Shown here in pieces: positions 6,405 through 15,709 of a stretch of DNA of 17,307 nucleotides. Position 1 is the first letter of the stretch, and every line of letters begins with the position of its first letter. The stretch covers positions 1-17,307 of the forward strand of contig DAOWCB010000005.1 of assembly GCA_030633795.1 (NCBI GenBank), read 5' to 3'. The notes under the pieces were generated by a model. The model was given only the letters and a program-made list of their open reading frames with translations. It was not told the DNA's origin and did no database searches. Source of the DNA: Candidatus Aminicenantota bacterium. Lineage in GTDB: Bacteria; Acidobacteriota; Aminicenantia; Aminicenantales; Aminicenantaceae. Position numbers and translations under genes: made by a program.

Positions 6405-8942
6405 CTATTCGCTCGTTAGAGTGTATTTCTTACTATCATTTTCGTAGAGTTTTTTCTCTCTTTTGACTATTTCTTCGAAACTCGGATCGTCACGCAAGTT
6501 GTCATAGCACGGATTATTCAACAAATCTAGGTAGTAAATATAGGGAATGATCTCTCTTTTCAATATTTCCTCATCAAGAAGCTTAATAGCTTCGTCCTCC
6601 ATGCCTAGGAGAGCCAATACTTCAATATTTTTGCCCAAAGAAAGAGCTAAATCACTTTCCCCTTTGGCTGCGCAGAGAATGGCTCTGTATTTTTTTATCC
6701 ACGAAGCTTCCGGATCCTGTTCCTCAGCTTCGGTTAGCAGTTCTTCAACCTTGTCGTATTTCTTCATCATGATATTGAGATAGATGTATCGGCCAGGAAA
6801 TATTAGGGGCTGAATCGGTGTAAGCTCGAAGTACTTCTCAAAAGATGTTGCGGCTTTTTCGAATTTCCCGGTGTACATGTAACACATGCCAAGTTTATAA
6901 GGAGTCCAGAAATAATAAGGATCTAACTCGATTGATTTTGTTAACAAGGGAATGGCCTTCTCATAAAGGCCGTGATAGAGATAGATGGCTCCGACGATGA
7001 AATTGACCTCGCCTTCATTTGGTCCCATCTCGATGGCGTTTTTCAAAAATGAGAAAGCTTCGTCGAATTGAAGTTTGTATTCATAGTAATAGTATCCTTG
7101 CATTGCATTTGATTTCGCTGAGTCGGGATCCAAAGCATAGGCTCTTTCGCTCATTTTTTGCGCTGTTTCTAAGTCCTCCATTAAACCTGTGACGTGATAA
7201 TGGTGTTCATAAGCCCATGTCAGGCCAAAATAAGCCATCATATAGTTTGGATCGATTTCAAGGGCCTTGTTGAACATTTCCACGCCGGCTTTGAAATCCT
7301 CTTCCTTAAAAGTGAGGACGAATTTGCTTTTGGTGTAGTGCATTCCCTTCATGTAGTACTCGTAGGCTTCTAGGTTTATCGGGGGGCCCTTTTTATCGAC
7401 TGAGACAGATTTCGGTCCCAGTTCCAGTTGAAGAGCCTGGACTATGGACTGTGAAATATCGTCTTGCAGATCGAAGATGCTTTCAAGCTTTCTGTCATAA
7501 GAGTCTGACCATATATTGGATGCATCTTCAGCATCGATGAGCTGGGCATTGATCCGGATATTTTTTTCCTCCATTTGGATGCTGCCATCCAGGATCGTAT
7601 GAACGCTGAGCTCTTGGCCGATGTTTTTGATGTCGCGGGCGGTGTTTTTATAGGCCATCATCGAGTGGAAAGAAATAACTTTGAGCTTATCGATTCTTGT
7701 CAGCCTTCCGATGATGGCCTCTGTCATGGCATCACAGATGGGTTCCTGGTCTTGGAACACGCTGTTGTCTCGGAAGGGAAGTACGGCAATGGAGTTTTCC
7801 CATTGGGCATCCATTACCTTTACGACATCATGCACAGGACGTTGCCGCAACCGAATAAAGATAAAATATCCAGCGATGATAATGACAATAGTAGCTATAA
7901 CAAAAACAGGAATGAGGATGAATCGCATCCTTTTTTTTGGGAGCGGAGGTTTGGTCATTTCTTTTTTTGTTTCTGCGATTGTTGACGTTGTGTCTGTCTC
8001 TATGCTTCTCAATTCTGTCAGAATTTCTTCTGCTTTTTGATACCTGTCTTCCTTCTCTTTTTCCATGCATTTTAGAATGACAGAGGCAAGATCATCTGGT
8101 ATTTGGAGGTTAAATTTTTTGGGATGTAAAGGATCTTCCGTTTTGTGCTTCATGGCGATGCTGAATGGTGTATCTCCTTGGAACGGCACCTGTCCTGTGA
8201 CCATCTCATACATGATGATGCCCAAAGAATAAATGTCGGAGCGCTGGTCTGCTTCTTTTCCCTCTACCTGTTCGGGCGACATATACTCGGGCGTTCCGAT
8301 GATAGCTCCCTCTCTGGTTATTCCTTCGGTTTTGAGAGAGCGGGCGATCCCAAAATCCATGATCTTGGCATTGCCCTCTTTATCTATCATGATGTTCTGG
8401 GGCTTGAGGTCGCGGTGGATGACTCCCAACCTGTGGGCTTCAGAAAGGCCGTCACAGATCTGTTCGGTGATGCTGATCACTTTCCCTGCGGGGAGTTGGC
8501 CGACTCTTTTGATGAAGCTCTTTAAATCTTCTCCGGAGACGTACTCCATCGTGATGTATTGCGTTCCTTCCTCTTCGTTCATATCATGCATACGGCAGAC
8601 ATTTTTATGGGTAATATCGCGTGAGAGCCTTATCTCACTACTGAACCTTTCGATGGTTTTTTTATCGGCAGCTATTTCTGGCTTGAGAATTTTCAGAGCA
8701 ACTTCTACTTTGATTTTTGTGTCATAAGCTCTGTAAACCTTTCCCATACCTCCAGTGCCCAATTCTTCGATGATTTCGTATCGTCCGGCAAAGGATGTGC
8801 CTCGAGTGAATTCATCTGCCGGAGTTTCGAGAGTTTTTGTTACCGAGACCGCTGCATTATCTTTGGTATCTATCTCAGCCCCACAATTCCCGCAAAAATG
8901 GGTGTTCTCCGAGCTTTCATAACCACACTTTTGGCATTTCAT
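6405..8942 (-). CDS. Transmembrane Ser/Thr protein kinase K1: zinc ribbon - kinase - TM - TolB/FlgO-like - TPR
   Basis: The 845-residue protein opens with a four-cysteine zinc ribbon (C3, C6, C17, C20). A Hanks-type kinase follows (about 54-315): glycine loop GTGGMG (62-67), K84 in VALK, HRDLKPQN (176-183), DFG (196-198), GTPEYMSPEQ (216-225). All catalytic residues are present. After a basic stretch comes one membrane helix (about 341-363), then a TolB/FlgO-like domain starting SIAVLPFRD (about 384-508), and TPR repeats to the end (about 515-825). The kinase is therefore probably cytoplasmic, with TolB and TPR parts outside the membrane. The C-terminus NPCYDNLRDDPSFEEI matches K2. It sits in an apparent operon behind the ABM and PH-domain genes and before DUF456. 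No strong Shine-Dalgarno is seen before the ATG. Confidence 0.95.
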   Translation of the reverse strand: MKCQKCGYESSENTHFCGNCGAEIDTKDNAAVSVTKTLETPADEFTRGTSFAGRYEIIEELGTGGMGKVYRAYDTKIKVEVALKILKPEIAADKKTIERFSSEIRLSRDITHKNVCRMHDMNEEEGTQYITMEYVSGEDLKSFIKRVGQLPAGKVISITEQICDGLSEAHRLGVIHRDLKPQNIMIDKEGNAKIMDFGIARSLKTEGITREGAIIGTPEYMSPEQVEGKEADQRSDIYSLGIIMYEMVTGQVPFQGDTPFSIAMKHKTEDPLHPKKFNLQIPDDLASVILKCMEKEKEDRYQKAEEILTELRSIETDTTSTIAETKKEMTKPPLPKKRMRFILIPVFVIATIVIIIAGYFIFIRLRQRPVHDVVKVMDAQWENSIAVLPFRDNSVFQDQEPICDAMTEAIIGRLTRIDKLKVISFHSMMAYKNTARDIKNIGQELSVHTILDGSIQMEEKNIRINAQLIDAEDASNIWSDSYDRKLESIFDLQDDISQSIVQALQLELGPKSVSVDKKGPPINLEAYEYYMKGMHYTKSKFVLTFKEEDFKAGVEMFNKALEIDPNYMMAYFGLTWAYEHHYHVTGLMEDLETAQKMSERAYALDPDSAKSNAMQGYYYYEYKLQFDEAFSFLKNAIEMGPNEGEVNFIVGAIYLYHGLYEKAIPLLTKSIELDPYYFWTPYKLGMCYMYTGKFEKAATSFEKYFELTPIQPLIFPGRYIYLNIMMKKYDKVEELLTEAEEQDPEASWIKKYRAILCAAKGESDLALSLGKNIEVLALLGMEDEAIKLLDEEILKREIIPYIYYLDLLNNPCYDNLRDDPSFEEIVKREKKLYENDSKKYTLTSE

Positions 8943-8964
8943 AGTTTATTGTGCCCTAAAAAAA

Positions 8965-8984
8965 CACCGGCAAAAGAGTATCAA
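8965..8984 (-). promoter_or_regulatory. Conserved block upstream of kinase K1
   Basis: On the minus strand this 20-base block, starting TTGATA, agrees at 18 of 20 positions with 12445-12464 upstream of K2. It ends 22 bases before the K1 ATG. The matching -35-like TTGCWT half is not clear here, because that position falls in the tail of the upstream PH-domain gene. It may be a weak internal promoter or a conserved leader. Confidence 0.5.
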
Positions 8985-8985
8985 C

Positions 8986-9504
8986 TTATTGCAACAACCG
9001 TCTCAGCTTGGATGAATTTGATTTGACTTGTCTGATAAACGGATCGAAATCCTCAACACCTATCAAGAACACACGCCCTTTATCCGCCTGGATAAAAAGG
9101 GCTTTCTCTCCTTGCAGGACGAGAAAGGCTTTCCTACCGTTTTGAAGCCTGAACCAGCCGGTACGAAGATTGCCGAGCGAAGTGCCGGAACTTCTTCTGA
9201 TCGGACGCCATTCTGTATCTTGAAGATCATCCACCCAAGCACGCTGGATTTTATCTATTTCGATGACCTGAGTTTTCGATAAGATGGCCTTCAGAGTCAA
9301 GCTGTCTTCCGTGACTTTGATCGAGCCGGATGACTTTATGTTCAGGAAGAATATTCCCAGTGCAATACATATGAGGGCGCCCAGGAAGAAGCTGAATTTG
9401 CTCCGACTACTTCGGAAAATCCCGCGAATGGCAAGAATTCCGATAGCTATCGATCCGATTCCGATGTAGGTCATAAGTTTGATTGCAGGTAATAGGATTT
9501 CCAT
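8986..9504 (-). CDS. Two-helix membrane protein with bacterial PH-like domain
   Basis: The 172-residue product has two membrane helices (about 9-30 and 37-55), then a soluble domain (about 60-165). Within it, SGTSLGNLRTGWFRLQNGRKAFLVL (106-130) and ALFIQADKGRVFLIGVEDFDPFI (135-157) look like the bacterial PH-fold (bPH_5-type) domain of small membrane proteins. The role is unknown; such domains often mediate contacts at the membrane. The ATG start is supported by GAGAGGA 5 bases upstream. The gene ends 43 bases before K1 and starts 48 bases after the ABM gene, all on one strand, which suggests an operon. The family call is from recognition only; the membrane topology is more certain than the domain name. 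Confidence 0.72.
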   Translation of the reverse strand: MEILLPAIKLMTYIGIGSIAIGILAIRGIFRSSRSKFSFFLGALICIALGIFFLNIKSSGSIKVTEDSLTLKAILSKTQVIEIDKIQRAWVDDLQDTEWRPIRRSSGTSLGNLRTGWFRLQNGRKAFLVLQGEKALFIQADKGRVFLIGVEDFDPFIRQVKSNSSKLRRLLQ

Positions 9505-9552
9505 TTAATCCTCTCTTAGGATTTTAGGTTTTAAATTTCAAGATTTTTTTAG

Positions 9553-9846
9553 TTATTCTTTGTAGAGGACTTCGTAGATCTCGCGGACAGGGGGCGTGAT
9601 GAAAAATTTAATGAATTTAACCAGTTGTTCCTGGAAGAATCGGCTGCGTTCTGTTTCGAGAAGATCCTCTTCGGTTTCCCACAAGGTTACGACGTTACAG
9701 TTACCGGTTTTCCGGTCGGCCATAAAATAGGCACCCTTGTGTCCCTTAGTTTCCTTGACCAGCGGAATGACGTGTTCTTCAAATATCTTCGCTGCTTCAT
9801 CTATTCTATCGAGGTGGATTTGAATTCGGAGCATTCTTGCAAACAT
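9553..9846 (-). CDS. ABM-type (antibiotic biosynthesis monooxygenase fold) small protein
   Basis: The 97-residue product has the dimeric alpha-beta barrel pattern of ABM/EthD-like proteins: a first strand MFARMLRIQIHLDRI (1-15), a helix with EEHVIPLVKETKGHKGAYFM (23-42), VVTLWETEEDLLETERS (52-68) and a final helix/strand. Members include heme-degrading and quinol monooxygenases, but many have no known activity, and nothing here fixes one. A strong Shine-Dalgarno (AAGGAGGG) lies 8 bases before the ATG. It is the first gene of the ABM - PH - K1 - DUF456 run and carries the same promoter block as kinases K2 and K3. Confidence 0.82.
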   Translation of the reverse strand: MFARMLRIQIHLDRIDEAAKIFEEHVIPLVKETKGHKGAYFMADRKTGNCNVVTLWETEEDLLETERSRFFQEQLVKFIKFFITPPVREIYEVLYKE

Positions 9847-9875
9847 GGCATTTCCCTCCTTGCTCGCGCGAAATT

Positions 9876-9904
9876 AGCTTAGCAATTCATAACAAAAAAA
9901 GCAA
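9876..9904 (-). promoter_or_regulatory. Promoter-like block of the ABM gene, shared with kinases
   Basis: On the minus strand: TTGCTT (9899-9904), T-tract, GAATTG, then TAAGCT (9876-9881) after 17 bases. The layout equals that upstream of K2 and K3, and the block lies 29 bases before the ATG. It reads as -35/-10 boxes of the main sigma factor, though the conserved GAATTG goes beyond normal spacer conservation. Confidence 0.55.
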
Positions 9905-9909
9905 GAAAC

Positions 9910-9921
9910 AGAACCGTCCCC
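9910..9921. repeat. Short dispersed repeat AGAACCGTCCCC
   Basis: Exact inverted copy of GGGGACGGTTCT at 3252-3263. It sits between the end of kinase K2 and the ABM promoter block. Confidence 0.5.
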
Positions 9922-9940
9922 CTATTTACAGATTAAAAAT

Positions 9941-12424
9941 TTATTCATCCAGGTTCATTTTCTTCAATATGGCCTTGAATCTTGGATCCGAGCGTATGTT
10001 ATCATAATATGGGTTTGTTTTGAGAAACGTCATTTGATAATCACGCTGCTCAAAGGCTTTTTCAAGCCACATAAATCCCTTATCTTTGTCTTCAAGAGTA
10101 AAATATAGAATCGCTATTTCTGCTGGACTCACAAATTCATGACGGGACCTTTCTATCGTATTCTCTAATATTTGTTGTGCCTCCGCCATTTTTCCCATCC
10201 GTGCATATGCGATTCCGATTCCTAGATCATCACCAACTCTTTCACAATCTTTTATTCCCTCTTCATATTTTCCTTGATCGATGTAGAGCCAGCTTCGGAA
10301 TAATATGGCAGGCGAAAAATTAGGATCAATATCCAACGTATTTTCCAATTGCTTGAATGATCCGTCATTATCACTTGCATAATATAGAATCAAACCCTTA
10401 AAGGCACTGATGATGAGAGATAAAGGATCTAGCTCTTGGGCTCGGTTTATTTCTCTTATCGCTTCATCGAAACGTCCCATTTTCGTAAAATACTCAGCAT
10501 ACCATTGATGGCCTGTGGGATAGTTTGGATTTAGCTCCAAACCTCTCTTGAATTCCCTCTCAGCACCTTCCCAATCCCAATTGTAATCCATCTTATTGCC
10601 TGCTAAAGATATGTGAGCTTCTGCCAGTGAATCGTCTATTTCGAGGGCTTTTTTTGCCGCATCTTCCGCTTTCGGCCAAGCATCTTCCGCAGGAAGATAG
10701 CTCCAACTTGCCATTGTCCCATAGGAATCTGCGAGTCCAACATAGGCCAATGCATACATGGGATCTATTTCTGTGGCTTTTTGGAAATATCCAACAGATT
10801 TTTCGAGATCCTCTTTTGTTCTTTTGTTCCAGAAATAACGTCCCTGTAAATATAAATTGTATGCCTCGGTATTCACAGTGTACCGCTTTTTAAGATTTTC
10901 CCGTTCTTCGCCCAATAGGCTGACTTTCAATTCATCGACAATCGCAAGAGTTATCTCATCCTGGATGGCAAAAATATCTTCCTCTTCTTTATCGAATTGA
11001 TCCGACCACAACACGGAACCATCAGCGACATTAATGAGTTGGGCTGTTATGCGAATCCTGTTTCCTGCTTTTTGCAGACTCCCCTCAAGAATTGTTTTTG
11101 TATCTAACATCTTACCAATTTCTTTGGCATTTTGTACTTTCTCTTTGAATGAAAAAGACGAAGACCTTGCCGGCACGCGTATCCCGTCAACTTTAGATAA
11201 AGCATTTATAACCGATTCTGACAATCCATCACATAAATACTCCTGATCTTTTTGTGGGCTTCGATCATCAAAAGGCAATACGGCAATTGAAGGCTTTTCT
11301 GGGGGGATCGAAATTTCTTTTTTAGAAGGGAGGATTTGCAACAGGATAACAGCCAGGATTGCAAGGGCAACAATGATTACAGCAGGAATGAAAAGCTTCT
11401 TCATGCTGAATTTGACGGTAATTTCTCTGGAGGTCATGGGTTTTCTTTTAGGGGCGACTCTTTCTGTGGTGGGGATGCCCTTTTCGATAGAGGTCAATTC
11501 CGAGGCCAGTTCCTCGACTGTATGGTATCTCTTACCTTTATCCTTTTCTAAACATCTCAGAATGACCGAGTTCAGATCGTCCGGGATCTGAGGGATTAAT
11601 TCCTTCGGGGGTTGGGGAATTTCACTCTTGTGTTTGACACCGATAGTAAAGGGCGTATCACCCTCAAACGGAACCTGGCCGGTGACCATCTCATACAGAA
11701 TCACTCCTGAGGAATAGATATCTGATCTCTGGTCTGTTTCTATACCTTCGACCTGTTCAGGAGACATGTATTCGGGAGTGCCTATCATTACGCCAGAGCC
11801 TGTTATCCCTTTTGCTCTTAGGGAACGCGCAATCCCAAAATCCATGATCCGGGCATTGCCGTCTCTGTCGATCATGATGTTTTGAGGTTTTAGATCCCGG
11901 TGAATAATGTCCAACTTGTGGGCTTCGGTCAGTCCATCACACACCTGTTTGGCGATGGAAATGGCCTGACCAGGGCTCAAGCGCCCCATCTTTCTGATCA
12001 ATCCTTTGAGGTCTTCCCCATCCACATATTCCATGGTGATGAAATAAGACCCGTCCTCTTTGTTGAGGTCGTACATCCGGCAAACATTTTTGTGGGATAT
12101 ATCCCGTGCTACCCTCAGCTCGTTTCGGAACCGCTCGATGACTTTTTTATCTGCAGCGATCTCGGGCTTGATGAGCTTCAGGGCGATTTTGGCATTCACC
12201 TCTTTATCCAGAACCTTGTAAACTTTTCCCATCCCACCTTTGCCGATTTCTTCGATGACCTGATATCGACCGGCAAAAATTGAGCCCGTGGTTAGTTCTT
12301 CTTTGGGAGCTTCGATGGTTTTTGTCGGAACTGCGGCATCTTCAGAAACCTCAAGATTGGTTCCACACTTGCTGCAGAATTGACTGCCAGAAGGATTTTC
12401 CGAATGACACGTAGGACACTTCAT
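9941..12424 (-). CDS. Transmembrane Ser/Thr protein kinase K2: zinc ribbon - kinase - TM - TolB/FlgO-like - TPR
   Basis: This 827-residue protein is collinear with K1. Zinc ribbon C3, C6, C17, C20; kinase about 53-314 with GKGGMG (61-66), K83, HRDLKPQN (175-182), DFG (195-197) and GTPEYMSPEQ (215-224); one membrane helix (about 343-364); TolB/FlgO-like domain from SIAVLPFDD (about 379-505); TPR region about 515-815. The kinase has every catalytic residue, including the HRD arginine typical of kinases switched by activation-loop phosphorylation. The C-terminus NPYYDNIRSDPRFKAILKK matches K1. The ATG has a good Shine-Dalgarno (AAGGAG) and its own promoter block, so it is probably a separate transcription unit. 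It is a diverged paralogue rather than a recent copy; targets cannot be inferred. Confidence 0.95.
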   Translation of the reverse strand: MKCPTCHSENPSGSQFCSKCGTNLEVSEDAAVPTKTIEAPKEELTTGSIFAGRYQVIEEIGKGGMGKVYKVLDKEVNAKIALKLIKPEIAADKKVIERFRNELRVARDISHKNVCRMYDLNKEDGSYFITMEYVDGEDLKGLIRKMGRLSPGQAISIAKQVCDGLTEAHKLDIIHRDLKPQNIMIDRDGNARIMDFGIARSLRAKGITGSGVMIGTPEYMSPEQVEGIETDQRSDIYSSGVILYEMVTGQVPFEGDTPFTIGVKHKSEIPQPPKELIPQIPDDLNSVILRCLEKDKGKRYHTVEELASELTSIEKGIPTTERVAPKRKPMTSREITVKFSMKKLFIPAVIIVALAILAVILLQILPSKKEISIPPEKPSIAVLPFDDRSPQKDQEYLCDGLSESVINALSKVDGIRVPARSSSFSFKEKVQNAKEIGKMLDTKTILEGSLQKAGNRIRITAQLINVADGSVLWSDQFDKEEEDIFAIQDEITLAIVDELKVSLLGEERENLKKRYTVNTEAYNLYLQGRYFWNKRTKEDLEKSVGYFQKATEIDPMYALAYVGLADSYGTMASWSYLPAEDAWPKAEDAAKKALEIDDSLAEAHISLAGNKMDYNWDWEGAEREFKRGLELNPNYPTGHQWYAEYFTKMGRFDEAIREINRAQELDPLSLIISAFKGLILYYASDNDGSFKQLENTLDIDPNFSPAILFRSWLYIDQGKYEEGIKDCERVGDDLGIGIAYARMGKMAEAQQILENTIERSRHEFVSPAEIAILYFTLEDKDKGFMWLEKAFEQRDYQMTFLKTNPYYDNIRSDPRFKAILKKMNLDE

Positions 12425-12444
12425 GCTGGTTCTCTCCTTACAGT

Positions 12445-12483
12445 CATCGGCAAAAGATTATCAATTCACGCGAAAAAATGCAA
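12445..12483 (-). promoter_or_regulatory. Promoter-like block of kinase K2
   Basis: On the minus strand: TTGCAT (12478-12483), a T-tract, GAATTGA, then TAATCT (12455-12460) after 17 bases as a possible -10. The segment from TTGATA on (12445-12464) is nearly identical to that before K1. The start codon is 20 bases further on, with AAGGAG between. Confidence 0.6.
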
Positions 12484-12546
12484 CAGAAGATTGCTTCAAT
12501 TCGTTCGCGGTGGAGAAGTTAGGAAAGTTATGAACGCCTGATCCCG

Positions 12547-15500
12547 TTACTGGAGGCTGGTTAGTCTGGTGCGGGCGTCTTCGAGTTCGGGGATGCCGGG
12601 ATCGGCGTTTTGCCAGAGGGATAGGAATCTTTGGTAATTCTGTTTGGCCAATTGGCTCCAGCCTTTTTGTTCGAAGATCTTGGCCAAACAGTAATAACTC
12701 TTGGCGTAGATGTCCCCGTAATCCAGTCTCCCCAACGTGAGTGGGTGAATCTTCCCATATTCTTCTGAAGCTTCATCCTGATTCCCCGACTTGGAATAGG
12801 CAAGAGCCAGGGAATCGAGGAACATGGCGCGGTCGTTTCCCACGATCCACGGATGCCTGTAATATTGGTGAGGCAGGAGGGAAATCGCTTGGTTGAAATT
12901 TTCGATGGCTTGCGGAAAGTTGTCCCGGGCAAGCTCTATCATTCCGGTTAAGTGAAGGAAGAATCGGATCTCTTTTTGATTCAACCCTCCCTCTATCGAT
13001 TGTCTCAACGCGGCAGCCGTCTTCTGTGCTTCGGGCAACGCATTCATGGCCACTTCAACAAGCCCCTTGAAGTACATGACTCTCCTCTGCAGATCCAACC
13101 GCACACCACCCATATCGATCTGCAAGGCATTGTTGCATACATTTAATGCTTCCTGGTAATTTCCCAGTCTCATATACATATAAGCCAGGCGTGAGGACAA
13201 CCACGCTTGCCACGCTCTTTCCTGGACACTCTCTGCCAGCTGTAGGGCCTGCGTGATTTGCGCGACAGCATCATCCCACCTTCCCTGAGACACATACAGG
13301 TCTCCCAAACAATCCCAACCGTAAAGGCGGGCCACTTCTTCTGCTTCCCTTGGGAGCTTTTGGTATTCGGCTTCTGCATGGAAAAAATTCTCTTGGGCGT
13401 GGTTGATGTCTCCTTTTATCCATATGGCATGGAAGTGTGTTGGGTCCAGAGCCCGGGCTTTATCCGCCTCGATGTGGGCAAACTCGTATTGTCTCTGGCA
13501 CAGATAATTCACAGCATAATTCCCATGAATCCAAGCCACTTCGTCAAATTCATCCAGATAGAGTTCAAGAATATGCCCGGCTCGCTCGTACATGCCCTTT
13601 GCCATGAAAGTTTCGGCTGCATTCGCGTAGTAGAAGAACCGGTCATATCTGTTCTGGATGCACACTTCGTACCGTTCGATGGCCTTGTCCCATTCTTCGA
13701 TGCTCTTGTATATCAATCCCAGGCGGTTGTTGGCATCGCCGTCCTCTGGATAGAGTACCAGCAATCTTTCGTAGGCCTCGATTGCTTTGTCAAAAGTTGT
13801 TTCTGTTGACCTGTAGTATTCTCCCTGGATCTGGTAGAGCTCTCTTTCGGATACGCGGTCGCTGAATTCGAAGGCTCTTTGAAAATACTCTCTCGCCTCA
13901 GAAGTGTATCCTAGATTGTTGTAGGCTGTTGCAATCGCTTCGTATGCCATAGCAAATTCGGGGTCGATTTCTGTCGCCCTTTCAAGAGACTCAAGCGCTC
14001 TTCCATAATCTGCCTGACGGATATATTCCGATCCCTCGGTAAAATGTCTTAATGCCTCAGGGGAAGATGTCGTTATCTGTCCGACCTGTTCGTCGATATC
14101 GGCAGCGATGATTTCATCCGGAATCTGGAAGTTTTCCTTGATTCTTCGTGTCAGCTCGTCCACCATTGAGTAGAAACTTCGCTCTCCGGTTCCCTGCACG
14201 CTTTCCGAACCGACGAGCTCACCGGAGTTGGCATCCTGGAGGGTTACGTTTATCCGGAACATGTTGCCTGCTTTTGTGTAGTTGCCGACAAGGACGTTTT
14301 CCACGCTCCCTCTTCTGGCTAGATCCCTTAAAACATCGGACGAGTATGTCTGTATTTCCAATTGCCCAAGCTGGTTTAAAATGTCGAACATATTTTCGCC
14401 GCTAAGGACACGTAGGTATTGGGATTGGGAGAGGTCAGTTATTAACAGGTCTGAAAGAGCGGTCCTCCAGTGATCTAAGGTGGCATCTCCTGTGTTGTTT
14501 TTAAAATACAGGATGGCAAGGGAGGGTTTGTCTGTGGGCACAGGGGTTGCTCGTCTCCCAGACCAAGGCTTCCAGAACACTAATACCAGAGCGGCGGCCA
14601 AAATTAAGACTAGGAAGGGAAAAAAATATGTTGGCAGTCCAAAAGGCCGGATGAATTCTTTGAAGGCGATGGGTCTTCGCACCTTTGGGACTTTTTTTGT
14701 GTCTTTAAGGCTTGCCTCGATTTCTGCCAACTCCGAGCGCAGTTCTCCGGCGCTTTTATGCCTGTATTCTTTATTTTTTGCCAGGCATTTCATGATGAGC
14801 AGGTTCAAGACATCCGGGATTTGAGGGGCCAAAGTTATGGGGCTTTTTGGCGTTTCTTCTATGTGTTTGATGGTGATACTGATTGGTGTATCACCTGTGA
14901 ATGGCACCTTGCCTGTGACCATTTCATAAAGCATGATGCCCAGGGAATAGATGTCCGATCGCTGATCGACACCGGTGTCCTGGGCTTGCTCGGGGGACAT
15001 GTATTCTGGGGTTCCAATCATGTGACCTGATTCTGTCATCCCTCTTGATTTTAGGGAGCGGGCGATCCCAAAATCCAGGACCCGGGCATTTCCCTCCCTG
15101 TCGATCATGACATTGCCGGGTTTGAGGTCGCGGTGAATGACGTCCAACCTGTGGGCCTCGGCCAGTCCTTCGCTGATTTGCTTGGCGATGGATACGGCTG
15201 TTTCCATGCTGAGCTGCTTTGTCATTTTGATCATGCTTTGGAGGTCTTGGCCCGGGATAAATTCCATGATGATGAAGTGTGTTCCCTCGTCTTCACCCAG
15301 GTGGTACATGCGGCAAACATTTTTGTGGGCGACTTGCCGTGCGAGACGAAGTTCGTTGCTGAAACGGCCGATGGTCTGTGGATCGCGGGAGATTTCAGGA
15401 CGCAGGATTTTTAAGGCCACTTCCTGATCGATCTTAGTGTCCAGCACGCGGTAGAGACGGCCCATGCCTCCCCGGCCGAGTTCTTCGATGATCTCGTATC

Positions 15501-15678
15501 TTTTGGCAAAAATAGTCCCCCGGCGCAGTTCTCTGATGGGCGTTGGGAGAGCTTTGGTGGCTTCTTCGTCCTTTTTAGGTGTTTCAGGTGGGGGAGTGGG
15601 CTCTTTGAGTTGGATCCCGCAGTTCCCGCAGAAGTGGGCATTTTCGGGATTGTCTGCCTGGCATTTAATGCACTTCAT
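12547..15678 (-). CDS. Transmembrane Ser/Thr protein kinase K3: zinc ribbon - kinase - TM - TolB-like - long TPR array
   Basis: With the ATG at 15678 the product has 1043 residues. An in-frame ATG at 15738 would add 20 residues, but would place the zinc ribbon (C3, C6, C17, C20) internally; the MKCxKC start is conserved in K1 and K2, and the promoter block lies downstream of 15738. The kinase (about 60-320) has GRGGMG (68-73), K90, HRDLKPGN (182-189), DFG (202-204) and GTPEYMSPEQ. A membrane helix (about 351-369) follows, then a TolB-like domain from SLAILYFKNNTGD (about 386-520) and a TPR array of over 500 residues. This array is longer than in K1/K2, and its C-terminus (NADPGIPELEDARTRL) matches K4 instead. 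This defines a second subfamily. Confidence 0.94.
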   Translation of the reverse strand: MKCIKCQADNPENAHFCGNCGIQLKEPTPPPETPKKDEEATKALPTPIRELRRGTIFAKRYEIIEELGRGGMGRLYRVLDTKIDQEVALKILRPEISRDPQTIGRFSNELRLARQVAHKNVCRMYHLGEDEGTHFIIMEFIPGQDLQSMIKMTKQLSMETAVSIAKQISEGLAEAHRLDVIHRDLKPGNVMIDREGNARVLDFGIARSLKSRGMTESGHMIGTPEYMSPEQAQDTGVDQRSDIYSLGIMLYEMVTGKVPFTGDTPISITIKHIEETPKSPITLAPQIPDVLNLLIMKCLAKNKEYRHKSAGELRSELAEIEASLKDTKKVPKVRRPIAFKEFIRPFGLPTYFFPFLVLILAAALVLVFWKPWSGRRATPVPTDKPSLAILYFKNNTGDATLDHWRTALSDLLITDLSQSQYLRVLSGENMFDILNQLGQLEIQTYSSDVLRDLARRGSVENVLVGNYTKAGNMFRINVTLQDANSGELVGSESVQGTGERSFYSMVDELTRRIKENFQIPDEIIAADIDEQVGQITTSSPEALRHFTEGSEYIRQADYGRALESLERATEIDPEFAMAYEAIATAYNNLGYTSEAREYFQRAFEFSDRVSERELYQIQGEYYRSTETTFDKAIEAYERLLVLYPEDGDANNRLGLIYKSIEEWDKAIERYEVCIQNRYDRFFYYANAAETFMAKGMYERAGHILELYLDEFDEVAWIHGNYAVNYLCQRQYEFAHIEADKARALDPTHFHAIWIKGDINHAQENFFHAEAEYQKLPREAEEVARLYGWDCLGDLYVSQGRWDDAVAQITQALQLAESVQERAWQAWLSSRLAYMYMRLGNYQEALNVCNNALQIDMGGVRLDLQRRVMYFKGLVEVAMNALPEAQKTAAALRQSIEGGLNQKEIRFFLHLTGMIELARDNFPQAIENFNQAISLLPHQYYRHPWIVGNDRAMFLDSLALAYSKSGNQDEASEEYGKIHPLTLGRLDYGDIYAKSYYCLAKIFEQKGWSQLAKQNYQRFLSLWQNADPGIPELEDARTRLTSLQ

Positions 15679-15709
15679 CGTCTTTCCATCCCTTGATTCC
15701 CGCCCAAAT

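Noticed and set aside
13258..13809. 183-residue plus-strand open frame
   Set aside because: It is antisense to the TPR region of K3 and is explained by the codon pattern of the real gene.
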